Shown here piece by piece: positions 38,806 through 50,379 of a DNA stretch of 64,000 nt. The DNA lies in NCBI RefSeq assembly GCF_040819555.1, contig NZ_CP161920.1, forward strand, positions 3,285,001 to 3,349,000, read 5' to 3'. This DNA comes from Nitratireductor sp. GISD-1A_MAKvit (GTDB lineage Bacteria; Pseudomonadota; Alphaproteobacteria; Rhizobiales; Rhizobiaceae). The notes beneath the pieces are model-generated. The model was not told the DNA's origin, ran no database searches, and saw only the letters and a program-made list of their open reading frames with translations. The translations under genes and the position numbers were made by a program. Within the stretch, counting starts at the first letter, position 1; every line of letters begins with the position of its first letter.

Positions 38806-39627
38806 TCACTTCACCACCACTGTGGCGCCGACCGGGACGCGATTGTAGAGATCGATCACATCTTCATTGCGCATGCGGATACAGCCCGAAGAAACCGCTC
38901 GTCCGATGGTATGAGGCGCGTTGGTGCCATGGATGCGATAGAGCGTCGTCCCCAGGTACAGGGCGCGTGCTCCCAATGGATTGGCTGGCCCGCCCTTCAT
39001 GTGCACGGGGAGAATGCGCCCATTCGCTTTTTCACGGGCGATCATTTCTGCAGGCGGACGCCAGTCGGGCCATTCGCGTTTGCGTGACACTTTTTCCGTT
39101 CCGGTCCAGCCGAAACCTTCCTTGCCGACACCGACGCCATAGCGTTTCGCCTTGCCGCCCTTCATGACCAGATACAGAAAGCGCTGTTCGGTATCCACAA
39201 TGATCGACCCGGGAGCGCGTTTTGTCTTGTAATCGACAATCTGCGGCAGCCATTTGGGATCGTTCATGCGCCAGCTGCGCTCGCTGAGGCGGGGCGCATA
39301 GGCAACCTGCTGCGGCTGCTGCGTCTGTTCGCCATTTCGCGCATTCTGCATGGCCTCGAACGTCTGCTGACGGCGTGCCTGATAATCGCGTCGCGCCGTG
39401 ATGTGAGCTCGGGCATTGCGTGCGCGTTGATAGGATCTGTACTGACCGGCCTGGTGAGCGCGTGGCTGGGCCCTGACAGGCTTGCGACGCAGTTGCATCA
39501 CCCAGGGCGCTGAAAGGTCAGGACTGACCTGAACCGGCGGAGGCTCCACATAACGATCCTGGGCCTGTGCCCCCCAGGAAATAAGTAGCGCGGCGAAAAG
39601 GCTGACCGCGAGCATCATCGACTTCAT
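38806..39627 (-). CDS. Secreted L,D-transpeptidase (YkuD domain)
   Basis: A 273-residue protein with a signal peptide (MKSMMLAVSLFAALLISWGA, cut after AQA), a 100-residue Arg/Gln-rich linker and a C-terminal YkuD domain. The catalytic motif is HGTNAPHTIGRAVSSGCIRM, with the nucleophilic cysteine in SSGCIRM (SHGCIRM in most relatives). It makes 3-3 cross-links in peptidoglycan or attaches proteins to it. A start 9 codons upstream is possible but lacks a ribosome site. Confidence 0.92.
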   Translation of the reverse strand: MKSMMLAVSLFAALLISWGAQAQDRYVEPPPVQVSPDLSAPWVMQLRRKPVRAQPRAHQAGQYRSYQRARNARAHITARRDYQARRQQTFEAMQNARNGEQTQQPQQVAYAPRLSERSWRMNDPKWLPQIVDYKTKRAPGSIIVDTEQRFLYLVMKGGKAKRYGVGVGKEGFGWTGTEKVSRKREWPDWRPPAEMIAREKANGRILPVHMKGGPANPLGARALYLGTTLYRIHGTNAPHTIGRAVSSGCIRMRNEDVIDLYNRVPVGATVVVK

Positions 39628-39891
39628 GACAAATTTCTTTCTACCATTCGTCATTGATAGTGTTTGCCAATCGTCTTTGGGAAAAGCCGTTGGCGGCTGC
39701 AGGCAAACGCATGGAACGCGCCTGTCCTTGTCAGGATGCTGACTCGAAGGAGCAAGCGAAAGGTGAATCCACTTTCATAAAATGCGATGTTTCGGCAAAA
39801 CCAATTGGCGTGGTTACTGCTACGTTCAAAAATCTGGTCAACAGATCGCTAAACCGGGCTGATCTTACATTAACCATAAGGTTCTACACAA

Positions 39892-40530
<639 letters not shown>

Positions 40531-40606
40531 GGAACGCGCTACACCCGCGCGGCGCTGGCTCTCTGCCAATGCGCAAAAAATGTGTCCCGTCACGGACACG
40601 AAATTC

Positions 40607-40635
40607 TTGACTCGTATCTGGACGCTTACTATCTG
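40607..40635 (+). promoter_or_regulatory. Promoter of groESL
   Basis: TTGACT, a 17-base spacer and TATCTG give a sigma-70-type promoter directly upstream of the CIRCE element. The CTTGA core could also serve a heat-shock sigma factor (RpoH). The transcription start would fall at or just before CIRCE, as is usual for this operon. Confidence 0.6.
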
Positions 40636-40644
40636 AATACGGTG

Positions 40645-40671
40645 TTAGCACTCTCCATTCGGGAGTGCTAA
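40645..40671 (+). promoter_or_regulatory. CIRCE operator (HrcA binding site)
   Basis: TTAGCACTC-N9-GAGTGCTAA matches the CIRCE consensus exactly on both arms. HrcA binds it to repress groESL until heat shock. It lies 70 bases before groES. Confidence 0.97.
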
Positions 40672-40740
40672 CACGAGGTCCGGCATCCGCCGGACGGAGG
40701 AAAAGCCTAATTCATCATCCGAATCAAGGGTTCAGAGAAC

Positions 40741-41037
40741 ATGGCCAACACGAACTTTCGCCCGCTTCATGACCGTGTGGTCGTCCGCCGGGTCGAGTCT
40801 GAAGAAAAGACGGCAGGTGGCATCATCATTCCCGACACCGCCAAGGAGAAGCCGCAGGAAGGCGAAATCGTAGCTGTCGGTTCCGGCGCACGCGATGAGG
40901 CCGGCAAGCTCGTCCCGCTGGACGTCAAGGCTGGCGACCGCGTGCTCTTCGGCAAGTGGTCGGGCACCGAAGTCAAGCTCAATGGTGAGGATCTCCTGAT
41001 CATGAAGGAATCCGACATCATGGGCGTTATCGGCTAA
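40741..41037 (+). CDS. groES: Co-chaperonin GroES
   Basis: A 98-residue GroES. It begins [20 protein letters not shown]; the mobile loop is [20 protein letters not shown] and the end reads [11 protein letters not shown]. It caps GroEL during protein folding. It is the first gene of the CIRCE-controlled groESL operon, 59 bases before groEL. Confidence 0.99.
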   Translation: MANTNFRPLHDRVVVRRVESEEKTAGGIIIPDTAKEKPQEGEIVAVGSGARDEAGKLVPLDVKAGDRVLFGKWSGTEVKLNGEDLLIMKESDIMGVIG

Positions 41038-41090
41038 TCCACGCCACACACGAAACGGTAACAGGGTTTCTAAAGAAACTCAGGAGCTAG

Positions 41091-42743
<1,653 letters not shown>

Positions 42744-42769
42744 GCCAGCCACACATCGCTTGAAAATTG

Positions 42770-42797
42770 AGGGCGCTCCCTGCGGAGCGCCCTTTTT
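42770..42797 (+). terminator. Rho-independent terminator of groESL
   Basis: AGGGCGCTCC-CTGC-GGAGCGCCCT followed by a T-run: a 10-base-pair GC-rich stem 26 bases after the groEL stop. Confidence 0.9.
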
Positions 42798-42818
42798 CGT
42801 GCGTGGTGCGGTGATTGT

Positions 42819-43913
42819 TCAGGGCACCGCCGCCAGAAGCACGAAACAGGCGAATATGACCAAGTGTATCGCCCCCTGCATGACCGTTGTGCGACCGGTG
42901 GCCAGTGTCAGCGTTCCGACGAACAGCGTAAGCATCAAAAGCACAATGTGCTCGGGATCGAGCCCCAGGGTAATGGGCTGCCCAAGGCATATCGACAGGA
43001 TCGCGATCGCCGGGATCGAAAGACCGACGCTGGCAATGGCCGAGCCCGTGGCGACATTGAGACTGGTTTGCAGCCTGTTGGAGGCGGCGGCGCGCAGGGC
43101 CGTCAGCCCCTCGGGCAGCAGCACGAGCACCGCGATGATGAGGCCGACGAACGCTTCCGCAAGTCCCGCAGCGCTGACACCGGCTTCCAGCGTCTCGGCC
43201 AGAGCTTCCGCAAGCAGGACCACCATCAGCAGGGAAACGGCCAGAAGGAAACCGGCGCGAAGGCTCTGTCCGTTGGTCGGCACTTCGTGAGCCTCATCTT
43301 CCACCGCTGCCAGATCGAGGAAATCGTTTCGGTGCCGTACGGTCTGCACAAACAGGAAAATTCCATAGAGCAGGAGCGACACGACAATGACGAAAGCAAG
43401 CTGCACCGTTGAATAGTATGGACCTTCGACAGCCAGCGTGAAGTTCGGCAGGACCAGTGTGAGCGTTGCCAGCGTGGCGACCACACTGAAGGCGGCGACG
43501 GCCCCGTGGCTTTGAAACGATTGCTCATGATGGCGCATTCCGCCAATCAGCAGGCAGAGGCCGACAACACCGTTCAGAACGGTCAGCACGGTGGCAAACA
43601 CCGTGTCGCGTGCAACGGTTGCGTCACCTTCAGACGGGGACAGCATCAACGAGGCGATCAGCGAAACCTCGATCACCGTGACGGCGATCGCCAGAACGAT
43701 CGCCCCGAAGGGCTGGCCCACACGCAGGGAAACCGTCTCGGCGAAATGAACGGATGAAAAAACCGTCGCCACCAGCAATATGGCGGCGGGCAGGAAAAAC
43801 AGAAGGGCCGTCTCCGCGACCAGCCCAATATGGACAAATGCGACAAGCATGGCAGACGCCGCGGGTGGACCGGCAGACCTCCAGCCCACGGAATTCCTGG
43901 AATGTTCAGACAC
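42819..43913 (-). CDS. Calcium/proton antiporter (CaCA superfamily, ChaA-like)
   Basis: A 364-residue protein with eleven or so membrane helices and the two alpha-repeats of cation exchangers: LAIAVTVIEVSLIASLML and VLLPEGLTALRAAASNRLQT, the latter followed by NVATGSAIASVGLSIPA. These acidic-residue motifs define ChaA/CAX-like Ca2+ or Na+/H+ antiporters. I set the start at a GTG with GAGGT upstream, giving VSEHSRNSVGW; the frame stays open to 44246, but that extension looks non-coding. Confidence 0.88.
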   Translation of the reverse strand: MSEHSRNSVGWRSAGPPAASAMLVAFVHIGLVAETALLFFLPAAILLVATVFSSVHFAETVSLRVGQPFGAIVLAIAVTVIEVSLIASLMLSPSEGDATVARDTVFATVLTVLNGVVGLCLLIGGMRHHEQSFQSHGAVAAFSVVATLATLTLVLPNFTLAVEGPYYSTVQLAFVIVVSLLLYGIFLFVQTVRHRNDFLDLAAVEDEAHEVPTNGQSLRAGFLLAVSLLMVVLLAEALAETLEAGVSAAGLAEAFVGLIIAVLVLLPEGLTALRAAASNRLQTSLNVATGSAIASVGLSIPAIAILSICLGQPITLGLDPEHIVLLMLTLFVGTLTLATGRTTVMQGAIHLVIFACFVLLAAVP

Positions 43914-44167
43914 AGCAAACCTCGAAACAAATGCGTGAATTTCAAAACAGATCGGGCAACGAAAATGCGCAGCGCCTTCCTTGTTAGTCCAGGGGCGGAA
44001 AGGAGAGCAATGACGACATCTGCAGAAATGGTGCCCGAACCGCCAGACGCGACAGCCCACCCCATTGCCAAATCCCCTCGCCCGCGCCATTAAACGGCAG
44101 CACTTTTCGGGCAGGGACGAGCCACTCCCCCTGACCGACAAGCGAACCGACAATGGAGCACAATCGC

Positions 44168-45559
44168 ATGTCCAACACCCGTACCGAGACAGATACCTTT
44201 GGCCCGCTCGAGGTTGCAGCCGACCGTTATTGGGGTGCGCAGACACAAAGGTCGCTGGGCAATTTCAAGATCGGCACGGAGAAGATGCCCGTCCCGCTTG
44301 TGCGGGCGCTTGGCATTGTGAAGCAGGCGGCCGCAGAAGCGAACCTTGAAAACGGAAAACTCGACCAAAAGATCGGCGAAGCCATGATCGAGGCGGCCAA
44401 AGAGGTGGTCGCAGGCAAGCTCGACGGGCATTTTCCGCTCTCCGTCTGGCAGACGGGTTCTGGCACACAGTCAAACATGAACACCAACGAGGTGATCGCG
44501 AACCGGGCCATCGAGATCCTGGGCGGTGAGATGGGCTCCAAGAAGCCGGTTCATCCCAATGATCACGTCAATATGGGACAGTCCTCAAACGACACGTTCC
44601 CGACGGCCATGCATATCGCGACCGGGCGCGAGGCTGCCGAGGAGCTGCTCCCGGCACTGCAGTATCTGACCGAGGCCCTTGAAGAGAAAGCCAAGGCGTT
44701 TGACGGGATCGTGAAGATTGGCCGCACCCACACGCAGGATGCAACGCCGTTGACGCTCGGGCAGGAGTTTTCGGGCTATGTGGCAGCTCTTGAACTGGGT
44801 GCAAGGCGCATCGAGGAGAGCCTGAACGATGTCTACGCACTGGCGCAGGGGGGCACAGCTGTCGGCACCGGCCTCAACGCGCCCATCGGCTTTGACAAGG
44901 CGTTTGCCGCCAAGGTCGCAACCATTACCGGCCTCCCCTTCCGCACGGCCGAAAACAAGTTCGAGGCGCTGGCGAGCCATGGCGCGCTGAATGCGTTCCA
45001 CGGCATGCTGAATGCGCTTGCTGCCGATCTCTTCAAGATCGGCAACGACATCCGCTTTCTGGGCTCCGGTCCGCGCTCGGGTCTTGGCGAACTGAAGCTG
45101 CCGGAAAACGAGCCGGGCTCCTCCATTATGCCGGGCAAGGTGAACCCCACCCAGGCCGAGGCGCTGACCATGGTCGCCACACAGGTGATGGGCAACCAGA
45201 CCACCGTCAGCATCGCCGCCAGCCAGGGCCATTTCGAACTCAACGTGTTCAAGCCGGTTGTGGCCAATGCCGTATTGCAGTCGATCCGCATTCTCACCGA
45301 TGCCATGCGCTCCTTCGCCGACAATTGCGTAAAGGGCATTGAGGCCGACGAGAGCCGCATCGCAGACCTCATGCAGCGCTCGCTGATGCTGGTGACGGCG
45401 CTCGCACCGGCCATCGGCTACGACAATGCAGCAGCCATAGCCAAGGCCGCCCACAAAAACGGCACCACGCTGCGCGAGGAAGCGTTGAAAAGCGGGCTTG
45501 TTTCCGAGGAGGATTATGACCGCCTCGTGCGTCCCGAAAAGATGATCGCGCCCGCCTGA
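44168..45559 (+). CDS. fumC: Class II fumarate hydratase
   Basis: FumC interconverts fumarate and malate in the TCA cycle and needs no iron-sulfur cluster. The 463-residue protein shows [37 protein letters not shown] and the superfamily signature [13 protein letters not shown]. The ATG at 44168 has GGAG upstream; the one at 44153 does not. Confidence 0.97.
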   Translation: MSNTRTETDTFGPLEVAADRYWGAQTQRSLGNFKIGTEKMPVPLVRALGIVKQAAAEANLENGKLDQKIGEAMIEAAKEVVAGKLDGHFPLSVWQTGSGTQSNMNTNEVIANRAIEILGGEMGSKKPVHPNDHVNMGQSSNDTFPTAMHIATGREAAEELLPALQYLTEALEEKAKAFDGIVKIGRTHTQDATPLTLGQEFSGYVAALELGARRIEESLNDVYALAQGGTAVGTGLNAPIGFDKAFAAKVATITGLPFRTAENKFEALASHGALNAFHGMLNALAADLFKIGNDIRFLGSGPRSGLGELKLPENEPGSSIMPGKVNPTQAEALTMVATQVMGNQTTVSIAASQGHFELNVFKPVVANAVLQSIRILTDAMRSFADNCVKGIEADESRIADLMQRSLMLVTALAPAIGYDNAAAIAKAAHKNGTTLREEALKSGLVSEEDYDRLVRPEKMIAPA

Positions 45560-45580
45560 CCGTCGCGCCATATGCAAGGC

Positions 45581-45617
45581 ACCGGTCTGGAGCGGGCTTG
45601 TTTCCAGACCGGTAAGT
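45581..45617 (+). terminator. Terminator of fumC
   Basis: ACCGGTCTGGA-N11-TCCAGACCGGT is a perfect 11-base-pair stem 21 bases after the fumC stop, followed by AAGTTTT. The T-run is short. Confidence 0.7.
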
Positions 45618-45732
45618 TTTCCGTATTGTTACTTGTTCTGATGACACAGTGTAACCAATGGGGCAGTTTTTCTGCACAATCTGCTGGCGTATACCCTGAG
45701 CGAAAATCAGTATTCTCATAGGAAACCCAGCA

Positions 45733-46116
45733 ATGCCCCAGAACGCACTCGTCCTCATCGGCCGTATCCTCATCGCGATCATCTTTGTCGTTTCCGGTTT
45801 CGGAAAAATCACCAATATCGGTGGCACAGCCGGCTATTTCGGCAGCATCGGCCTGCCCTTGCCGGTCCTCACGGCCTGGATCGTCGCCCTGCTTGAACTC
45901 GTTGGCGGCCTCGCCATCATGGCTGGCTTTCAGACACGGATCGCCGCCATTCTACTCGCACTCTTCAGCGTCGCTTCCGGTTTCATCGCCCATTTCGACT
46001 TTTCCGATCAGATGCAGAGCATCATGTTCATGAAAAATCTCTCGATGGCTGGCGGTCTTCTCGTGCTGGCAGCCTTTGGCCCCGGCGCCCTCTCGCTGGA
46101 GCGCTACAGGACCTGA
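45733..46116 (+). CDS. DoxX family membrane protein
   Basis: A 127-residue protein with four membrane helices. The DoxX signature is at the N-terminus (LIGRILIAIIFVVSGFGKI), followed by GYFGSIGLPLP, ELVGGLAIMAGFQTRIAAIL and MFMKNLSMAGGLLVLAAFGP. DoxX-like proteins are linked to redox and oxidative-stress systems in the membrane. AGGAAA precedes the ATG. A terminator follows. Confidence 0.9.
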   Translation: MPQNALVLIGRILIAIIFVVSGFGKITNIGGTAGYFGSIGLPLPVLTAWIVALLELVGGLAIMAGFQTRIAAILLALFSVASGFIAHFDFSDQMQSIMFMKNLSMAGGLLVLAAFGPGALSLERYRT

Positions 46117-46160
46117 AGCCAGGGCCGTCAATCACGAGAGACCGCTTGCGAGCGGTTCGA

Positions 46161-46190
46161 GCCCGGCTTGACGCCGGGCTTCTTTTTTTC
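46161..46190 (+). terminator. Terminator of the doxX-like gene
   Basis: GCCCGGC-TTGAC-GCCGGGC followed by TTCTTTTTTT: a GC-rich 7-base-pair stem with a strong T-run. Confidence 0.88.
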
Positions 46191-46346
46191 AGGCCTCATC
46201 GGTGTATCACGGATCGGTGAACTGGCGACGACCACACCTCAAAACCGGGTGAGGCACCGCTTCTTTCATTGCACGAGCGCAGCGCCACGCGCATTTACAG
46301 TCAGTTACCTCACAACGGTGGACTTCTTGCCGAGGAGGCATGAAAG

Positions 46347-47108
46347 ATGGCGATGATGCAGACACTCGACAAAGAAAACCCCAAATCCGAGCAGCGTTCG
46401 AGGGTGAAGCGCTTTCTACCTCTGATTTTGCTGTTTGCAGGGCTGGCCTGCGGTTATTTCCTCGGGCTGCATCGCTATCTTTCGCTGGACTTTCTATCCG
46501 AAAGCCGCGGCTTCCTGCGTGATTTTGTTGCCGAAAACCCGTTTCTCGCTCCATTTGGATTTGCTGTTCTATATGCGCTCGCTGTCGCCTTCTCGTTTCC
46601 TGCCGCATCCATACTGACGCTGTTTGCGGGATTTCTGTTTGGCTGGCTCCTGGGCGGGGCACTCGTCGCCGTTGCGGCCACGATCGGCGCTTCGGCCGTA
46701 TTTCTGGCGGCACGGGGTGCGCTTTCCGGCGTTCTGACGCAAAAGATCGGCGGGCGTGTCTCACGCATGGCGAAGGGTTTCGAGGACGATGCCTTCAGCT
46801 ATCTTCTCGTGCTCCGGCTTGCCCCCATCTTCCCGTTCTGGGTCGTCAACATAGCGCCGGCCCTGTTCAATGTGCCGTTGAAGACCTATGCATCAGCCAC
46901 CTTTCTCGGCATTTTGCCGGGCACCTTCGCCTATGCCTATCTCGGTCACGGGCTGGACAGCGTGCTGGTCGCCGCAGGCAATGCCGGACGGGAGGTGACA
47001 CTCGGCGATCTGGTGACACCGCAGCTCACCCTCGCCTTCGCAGCGCTTGCCCTCGTTGCGGCAATTCCGGTCGTGGTCAAGAAACTGCGACGTTCACCTG
47101 AAGCCTGA
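46347..47108 (+). CDS. TVP38/TMEM64 family membrane protein
   Basis: A 253-residue integral membrane protein of the DedA-related SNARE-associated family. The core motif is FAGFLFGWLLGGALVAVAAT with FSFPAASILTLFAG before it and APIFPFWVVNIAPALFNVPL after it. The family includes scramblase-like lipid transporters. GGAGG precedes the start. The next gene, a flavin disulfide reductase, starts 27 bases later; this pairing recurs in proteobacteria. Confidence 0.9.
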   Translation: MAMMQTLDKENPKSEQRSRVKRFLPLILLFAGLACGYFLGLHRYLSLDFLSESRGFLRDFVAENPFLAPFGFAVLYALAVAFSFPAASILTLFAGFLFGWLLGGALVAVAATIGASAVFLAARGALSGVLTQKIGGRVSRMAKGFEDDAFSYLLVLRLAPIFPFWVVNIAPALFNVPLKTYASATFLGILPGTFAYAYLGHGLDSVLVAAGNAGREVTLGDLVTPQLTLAFAALALVAAIPVVVKKLRRSPEA

Positions 47109-47135
47109 CGGCCAATCAACCGAGAGAATGTATGA

Positions 47136-48560
47136 ATGACCCGTCTGACCCCTGATATCTGTGTCATTGGTGCCGGTTCCGGCGGCCTGAGCGTCGCGGC
47201 GGCAGCAGCCGCTTTCGGTGTGCCGGTCGTGCTTGTCGAGCGGGGCAGGATGGGAGGGGACTGCCTGAATTATGGCTGCGTGCCTTCCAAGGCGCTTATC
47301 GCCGCTGCAAAACAGGCGCACCTGATGTCAAATGGTGCTGGTTTCGGCATCGCCCCGGCCGAAGCGGAGGTGAATTTCCGTCAGGTTATGAAGCACGTGG
47401 CAGCAACCATTGCAGCCATTGCCCCCAACGACTCTGTGGAACGGTTCACCGCGCTCGGCGTTCAGGTCATCCAGGAAGAAGCCCGGTTCACAAACCGCCG
47501 CACCGTGATTGCCGGTGACTACGAAATCCGCGCCCGCCGCTTCGTGGTGGCGACCGGCTCATCGCCTCTCGTTCCGCCGATACCCGGCCTTGAAGATGTG
47601 TCTTACCTCACCAATGAAACCATCTTTGCGCAGACCCGCAAACCGGCACATCTGATCGTGGTCGGCGGCGGGCCCATTGGCATGGAGCTGGCGCAGGCGC
47701 ACCGCCGTCTGGGCAGTGCCGTCACGGTTGTGGAAGCCCTCACTGCGCTCGGCAAGGACGACCCCGAGCTTACAGCGTTTGCTCTGCGCAACATCCGGGC
47801 CGAGGGCGTCGATGTACTTGAACATACGAAGGTCGCCGGTGTGGAAAAACGTGGCCGCACGGGCGTGCGTGTTCACATTGAGGACGAAAGCGGAGCACGC
47901 AGCATCGACGGCTCCCACCTTCTGATTGCCACGGGCCGGATTCCCAACATTGCCGCGCTGGGCCTTGACCGGGCCGGCATCAAACATGACCGACGCGGCA
48001 TCAAGGTCTCCGACAAGCTGCGCACCAGCAATCGACGCGTCTATGCGATCGGTGATGTAACAGGCGGTCTGCAGTTCACCCATGTGGCAGGCTACCATGC
48101 CGGCCTTGTCATACGCGCATTGCTCTTTCGTCTTTCCGCCCGGGAAAACCGGAACATCATCCCGTGGGCGACCTACACAGACCCTGAAATCGCGCATGTG
48201 GGGCTATCCGAGGAGGAAGCGCGTAAAAGCCACCGGAAAATCAACATATTGCGCTGGCCCTACAGCGAAAACGATCGCGCACAGGCTGAGCGCAGAACCG
48301 AAGGGCTGATCAAGCTCGTCACCGACCGCAAGGGCCGTATCCTCGGTGCCTCCATCGCTGGCGCCAATGCGGGCGAGATGATCAATTTCTGGGCGCTCGC
48401 CCTGTCCCGGAAGCTCTCCGTCCGAGATGTCGCCGGCTACGTTGCGCCCTATCCGACCATGACCGAGATTGGCAAACGGGCGGCAATCACGTATTTCACG
48501 GAGACGACACGCAGGCCTCTGGTACGCGCGGTGGTGCGAATTCTGCGCCGTTTCGGCTGA
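47136..48560 (+). CDS. FAD-dependent pyridine nucleotide-disulfide oxidoreductase (mercuric reductase-like)
   Basis: A 474-residue flavoprotein. It has the FAD site VIGAGSGGLSVAAAAA, the redox-active pair in GGDCLNYGCVPSKALI, the NAD(P) site VVGGGPIGMELAQAHRRLGS and RVYAIGDVTGG. The usual C-terminal HxHPT motif is replaced by APYPTMTE, so it is not a standard lipoamide dehydrogenase; it resembles the MerA-like branch found next to TVP38 proteins. It lacks MerA's N-terminal metal-binding domain and C-terminal vicinal cysteines. Confidence 0.88.
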   Translation: MTRLTPDICVIGAGSGGLSVAAAAAAFGVPVVLVERGRMGGDCLNYGCVPSKALIAAAKQAHLMSNGAGFGIAPAEAEVNFRQVMKHVAATIAAIAPNDSVERFTALGVQVIQEEARFTNRRTVIAGDYEIRARRFVVATGSSPLVPPIPGLEDVSYLTNETIFAQTRKPAHLIVVGGGPIGMELAQAHRRLGSAVTVVEALTALGKDDPELTAFALRNIRAEGVDVLEHTKVAGVEKRGRTGVRVHIEDESGARSIDGSHLLIATGRIPNIAALGLDRAGIKHDRRGIKVSDKLRTSNRRVYAIGDVTGGLQFTHVAGYHAGLVIRALLFRLSARENRNIIPWATYTDPEIAHVGLSEEEARKSHRKINILRWPYSENDRAQAERRTEGLIKLVTDRKGRILGASIAGANAGEMINFWALALSRKLSVRDVAGYVAPYPTMTEIGKRAAITYFTETTRRPLVRAVVRILRRFG

Positions 48561-48622
48561 TGCATTCTCCAGGCCGTGCGAACGGGTCAAGAGCCGCGAA
48601 CGGCGCAGGAAAACGCTGAGCA

Positions 48623-50077
48623 ATGGCAGAAAAAACGGCGGGCGACATCAGCCAACGACAAAACGAGACGGGATCGGTTCCTCTCACGCGTGGGCTTTCG
48701 ACCAAGCTTCTTTTTCTGACAGTGCTTTTCGTGATGATCGCCGAAGTGCTGATTTTCATTCCCTCCGTGGCGAATTTCGGCATGCAGTGGATGCAGCAGC
48801 GGCTCGACAATGCTGCCGCTGTCAGCATCATCCTCATGGAGGGGGAAAACGACACGCTTGCGCCGGAGATCCGCGACGAGCTTCTGATGGCCACAGGCGT
48901 GAAGGCGATTGCCGTGCGCGATGCAGACGTTTCGCGCATACTTGTCGTCACCGACATGCCGCCGGAAGTGGACGAGCACATCGACCTCGATGCAATCACC
49001 CCGCCGGCCGCCATTGCCCGGACATTTTCGACCCTGTTTTTCGGCGGTGATCGAATGTTCCGGATCTTCGGCACTGTTGGTGACACGGGCAAGGTTTTCG
49101 AGATTTTGATTCCCGACACCGGCCTGCGCAACGCCATGCTGATCTATGCGCGCAATGTCACATTTCTCTCGCTGATCATCTCTCTCTTCACGGCCACACT
49201 CGTTTTCTATGCCATCAACCGGATCATGATCCGCCCGATACGCGCCATGACGCAGTCCATGCTCTCCTTCGCCGCAGCCCCTGACGATCCGGGGCGCATC
49301 ATCGAGCCGGAGATTCGTGGGGATGAGATTGGCGTGGCCGAGCGTGAACTGGCCCGCATGCAGGCAGCCCTTCAGAAAACACTCGGAGAGCAGAAGCGGC
49401 TGGCAGATCTGGGCCTCGCCGTATCCAAGATCAATCACGACATGCGCAACATGCTGGCATCCGCACACCTCATCTCCGACCGGTTGAGCACGATTGAGGA
49501 CCCCGCCGTCAAATCGCTCACGCCGCGCCTTTTGCGCACGCTGGACCGTGCCGTCACCTATTCGGAGGGTGTTCTCAACTATGGACGCACACAGGAGGCG
49601 CCGCCAAGCCGCCGCCGGCTGCGTCTTCACGCACTGGTCGAGGAGGTGCGCAACGTGCTGCCGCTCGATGTCGACGCCAGAATCGAATTCGCCAATGCGG
49701 TGGACGAAGACTTTGAGATCAGCGCCGATTCGGAGCATCTCTTCCGTGTGCTCTCAAACCTTTGCCGAAACGCCGTGCAGGCGATGGCTGGCGACAGCGA
49801 TCCATCGGTGGTCAAGCGCCTGACCATCACGGCAGAGCGTGAAGATCACACGGCGCGCATCTATGTGAACGACACCGGTCCAGGCCTCCCGCAAAAAGCC
49901 CGCGAGAACCTCTTTGCCCCCTTCAGGGGATCCGCCAAAAGCGGTGGCACCGGGCTTGGTCTGGCGATTGCCCAGGAGCTTGTCCGCGCGCATGGTGGTG
50001 CACTGGAACTGGCGGAAAGCATTGGTGGTCATACGGTTTTTGTCATCACGCTTCCCGACGCAACGCCACCGGCATGA
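48623..50077 (+). CDS. Membrane sensor histidine kinase
   Basis: A 484-residue kinase: N-terminal membrane helix (residues ~27-50), periplasmic sensor of ~125 residues, second helix (TFLSLIISLFTATLVFYAIN), HAMP domain, H-box VSKINHDMRNMLASAHLISD, N-box LSNLCRNAVQAM and G-box GGTGLGLAIAQEL. The H-box is HDMRN, the type seen in HWE-unrelated class kinases with short dimerisation domains. No response regulator gene is adjacent, so its partner is elsewhere. It follows the flavin reductase by 62 bases. Confidence 0.92.
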   Translation: MAEKTAGDISQRQNETGSVPLTRGLSTKLLFLTVLFVMIAEVLIFIPSVANFGMQWMQQRLDNAAAVSIILMEGENDTLAPEIRDELLMATGVKAIAVRDADVSRILVVTDMPPEVDEHIDLDAITPPAAIARTFSTLFFGGDRMFRIFGTVGDTGKVFEILIPDTGLRNAMLIYARNVTFLSLIISLFTATLVFYAINRIMIRPIRAMTQSMLSFAAAPDDPGRIIEPEIRGDEIGVAERELARMQAALQKTLGEQKRLADLGLAVSKINHDMRNMLASAHLISDRLSTIEDPAVKSLTPRLLRTLDRAVTYSEGVLNYGRTQEAPPSRRRLRLHALVEEVRNVLPLDVDARIEFANAVDEDFEISADSEHLFRVLSNLCRNAVQAMAGDSDPSVVKRLTITAEREDHTARIYVNDTGPGLPQKARENLFAPFRGSAKSGGTGLGLAIAQELVRAHGGALELAESIGGHTVFVITLPDATPPA

Positions 50078-50217
50078 GGCCTGTATCAGCCATCGGCGGT
50101 GCCTGTGCAGATATCTCGAAAATTCCTTCGATAGCGCTTGCAATTCTGCGCGGCACTCGCTAGGTAACCGCGGTCGGCAGCAACAATTGCTGCTTCGACG
50201 GTCGTTCAAACGACCAC

Positions 50218-50294
50218 GCGCCCGTAGCTCAGCTGGATAGAGCACCAGACTACGAATCTGGGGGTCAGAGGTTCGAATCCTTTCGGGCGCGCCA
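50218..50294 (+). tRNA. tRNA-Arg (anticodon ACG)
   Basis: A complete cloverleaf including an encoded CCA: acceptor GCGCCCG pairs with CGGGCGC; the anticodon stem CCAGA/TCTGG encloses the loop CTACGAA with anticodon ACG at 50252-50254; the T-loop is in GAGGTTCGAATCC. An integrase gene starts 78 bases downstream, so the 3' end of this tRNA is the likely insertion site of the following element. Confidence 0.97.
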
Positions 50295-50346
50295 TTTTCT
50301 TCAAAGACTTAGCAGCGCTTTCGTCCTGACTGTTGATGTCGCCGTC

Positions 50347-50379
50347 ACATTGGCGTCACAGTGAGGCAACATTGGCGTC
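50347..50379 (+). repeat. Direct repeat ACATTGGCGTC, 22-base period
   Basis: Two perfect 11-base copies at 50347-50357 and 50369-50379; the second covers the TTG start codon of the integrase. Position suggests a binding site for the excisionase, integrase arm binding or autoregulation. Confidence 0.5.

Noticed and set aside
43914..44246. N-terminal extension of the Ca2+/H+ antiporter
   Set aside because: The extension has no hydrophobic or conserved segments and extends into the fumC start region; a GTG with a ribosome site at 43913 fits the family length.
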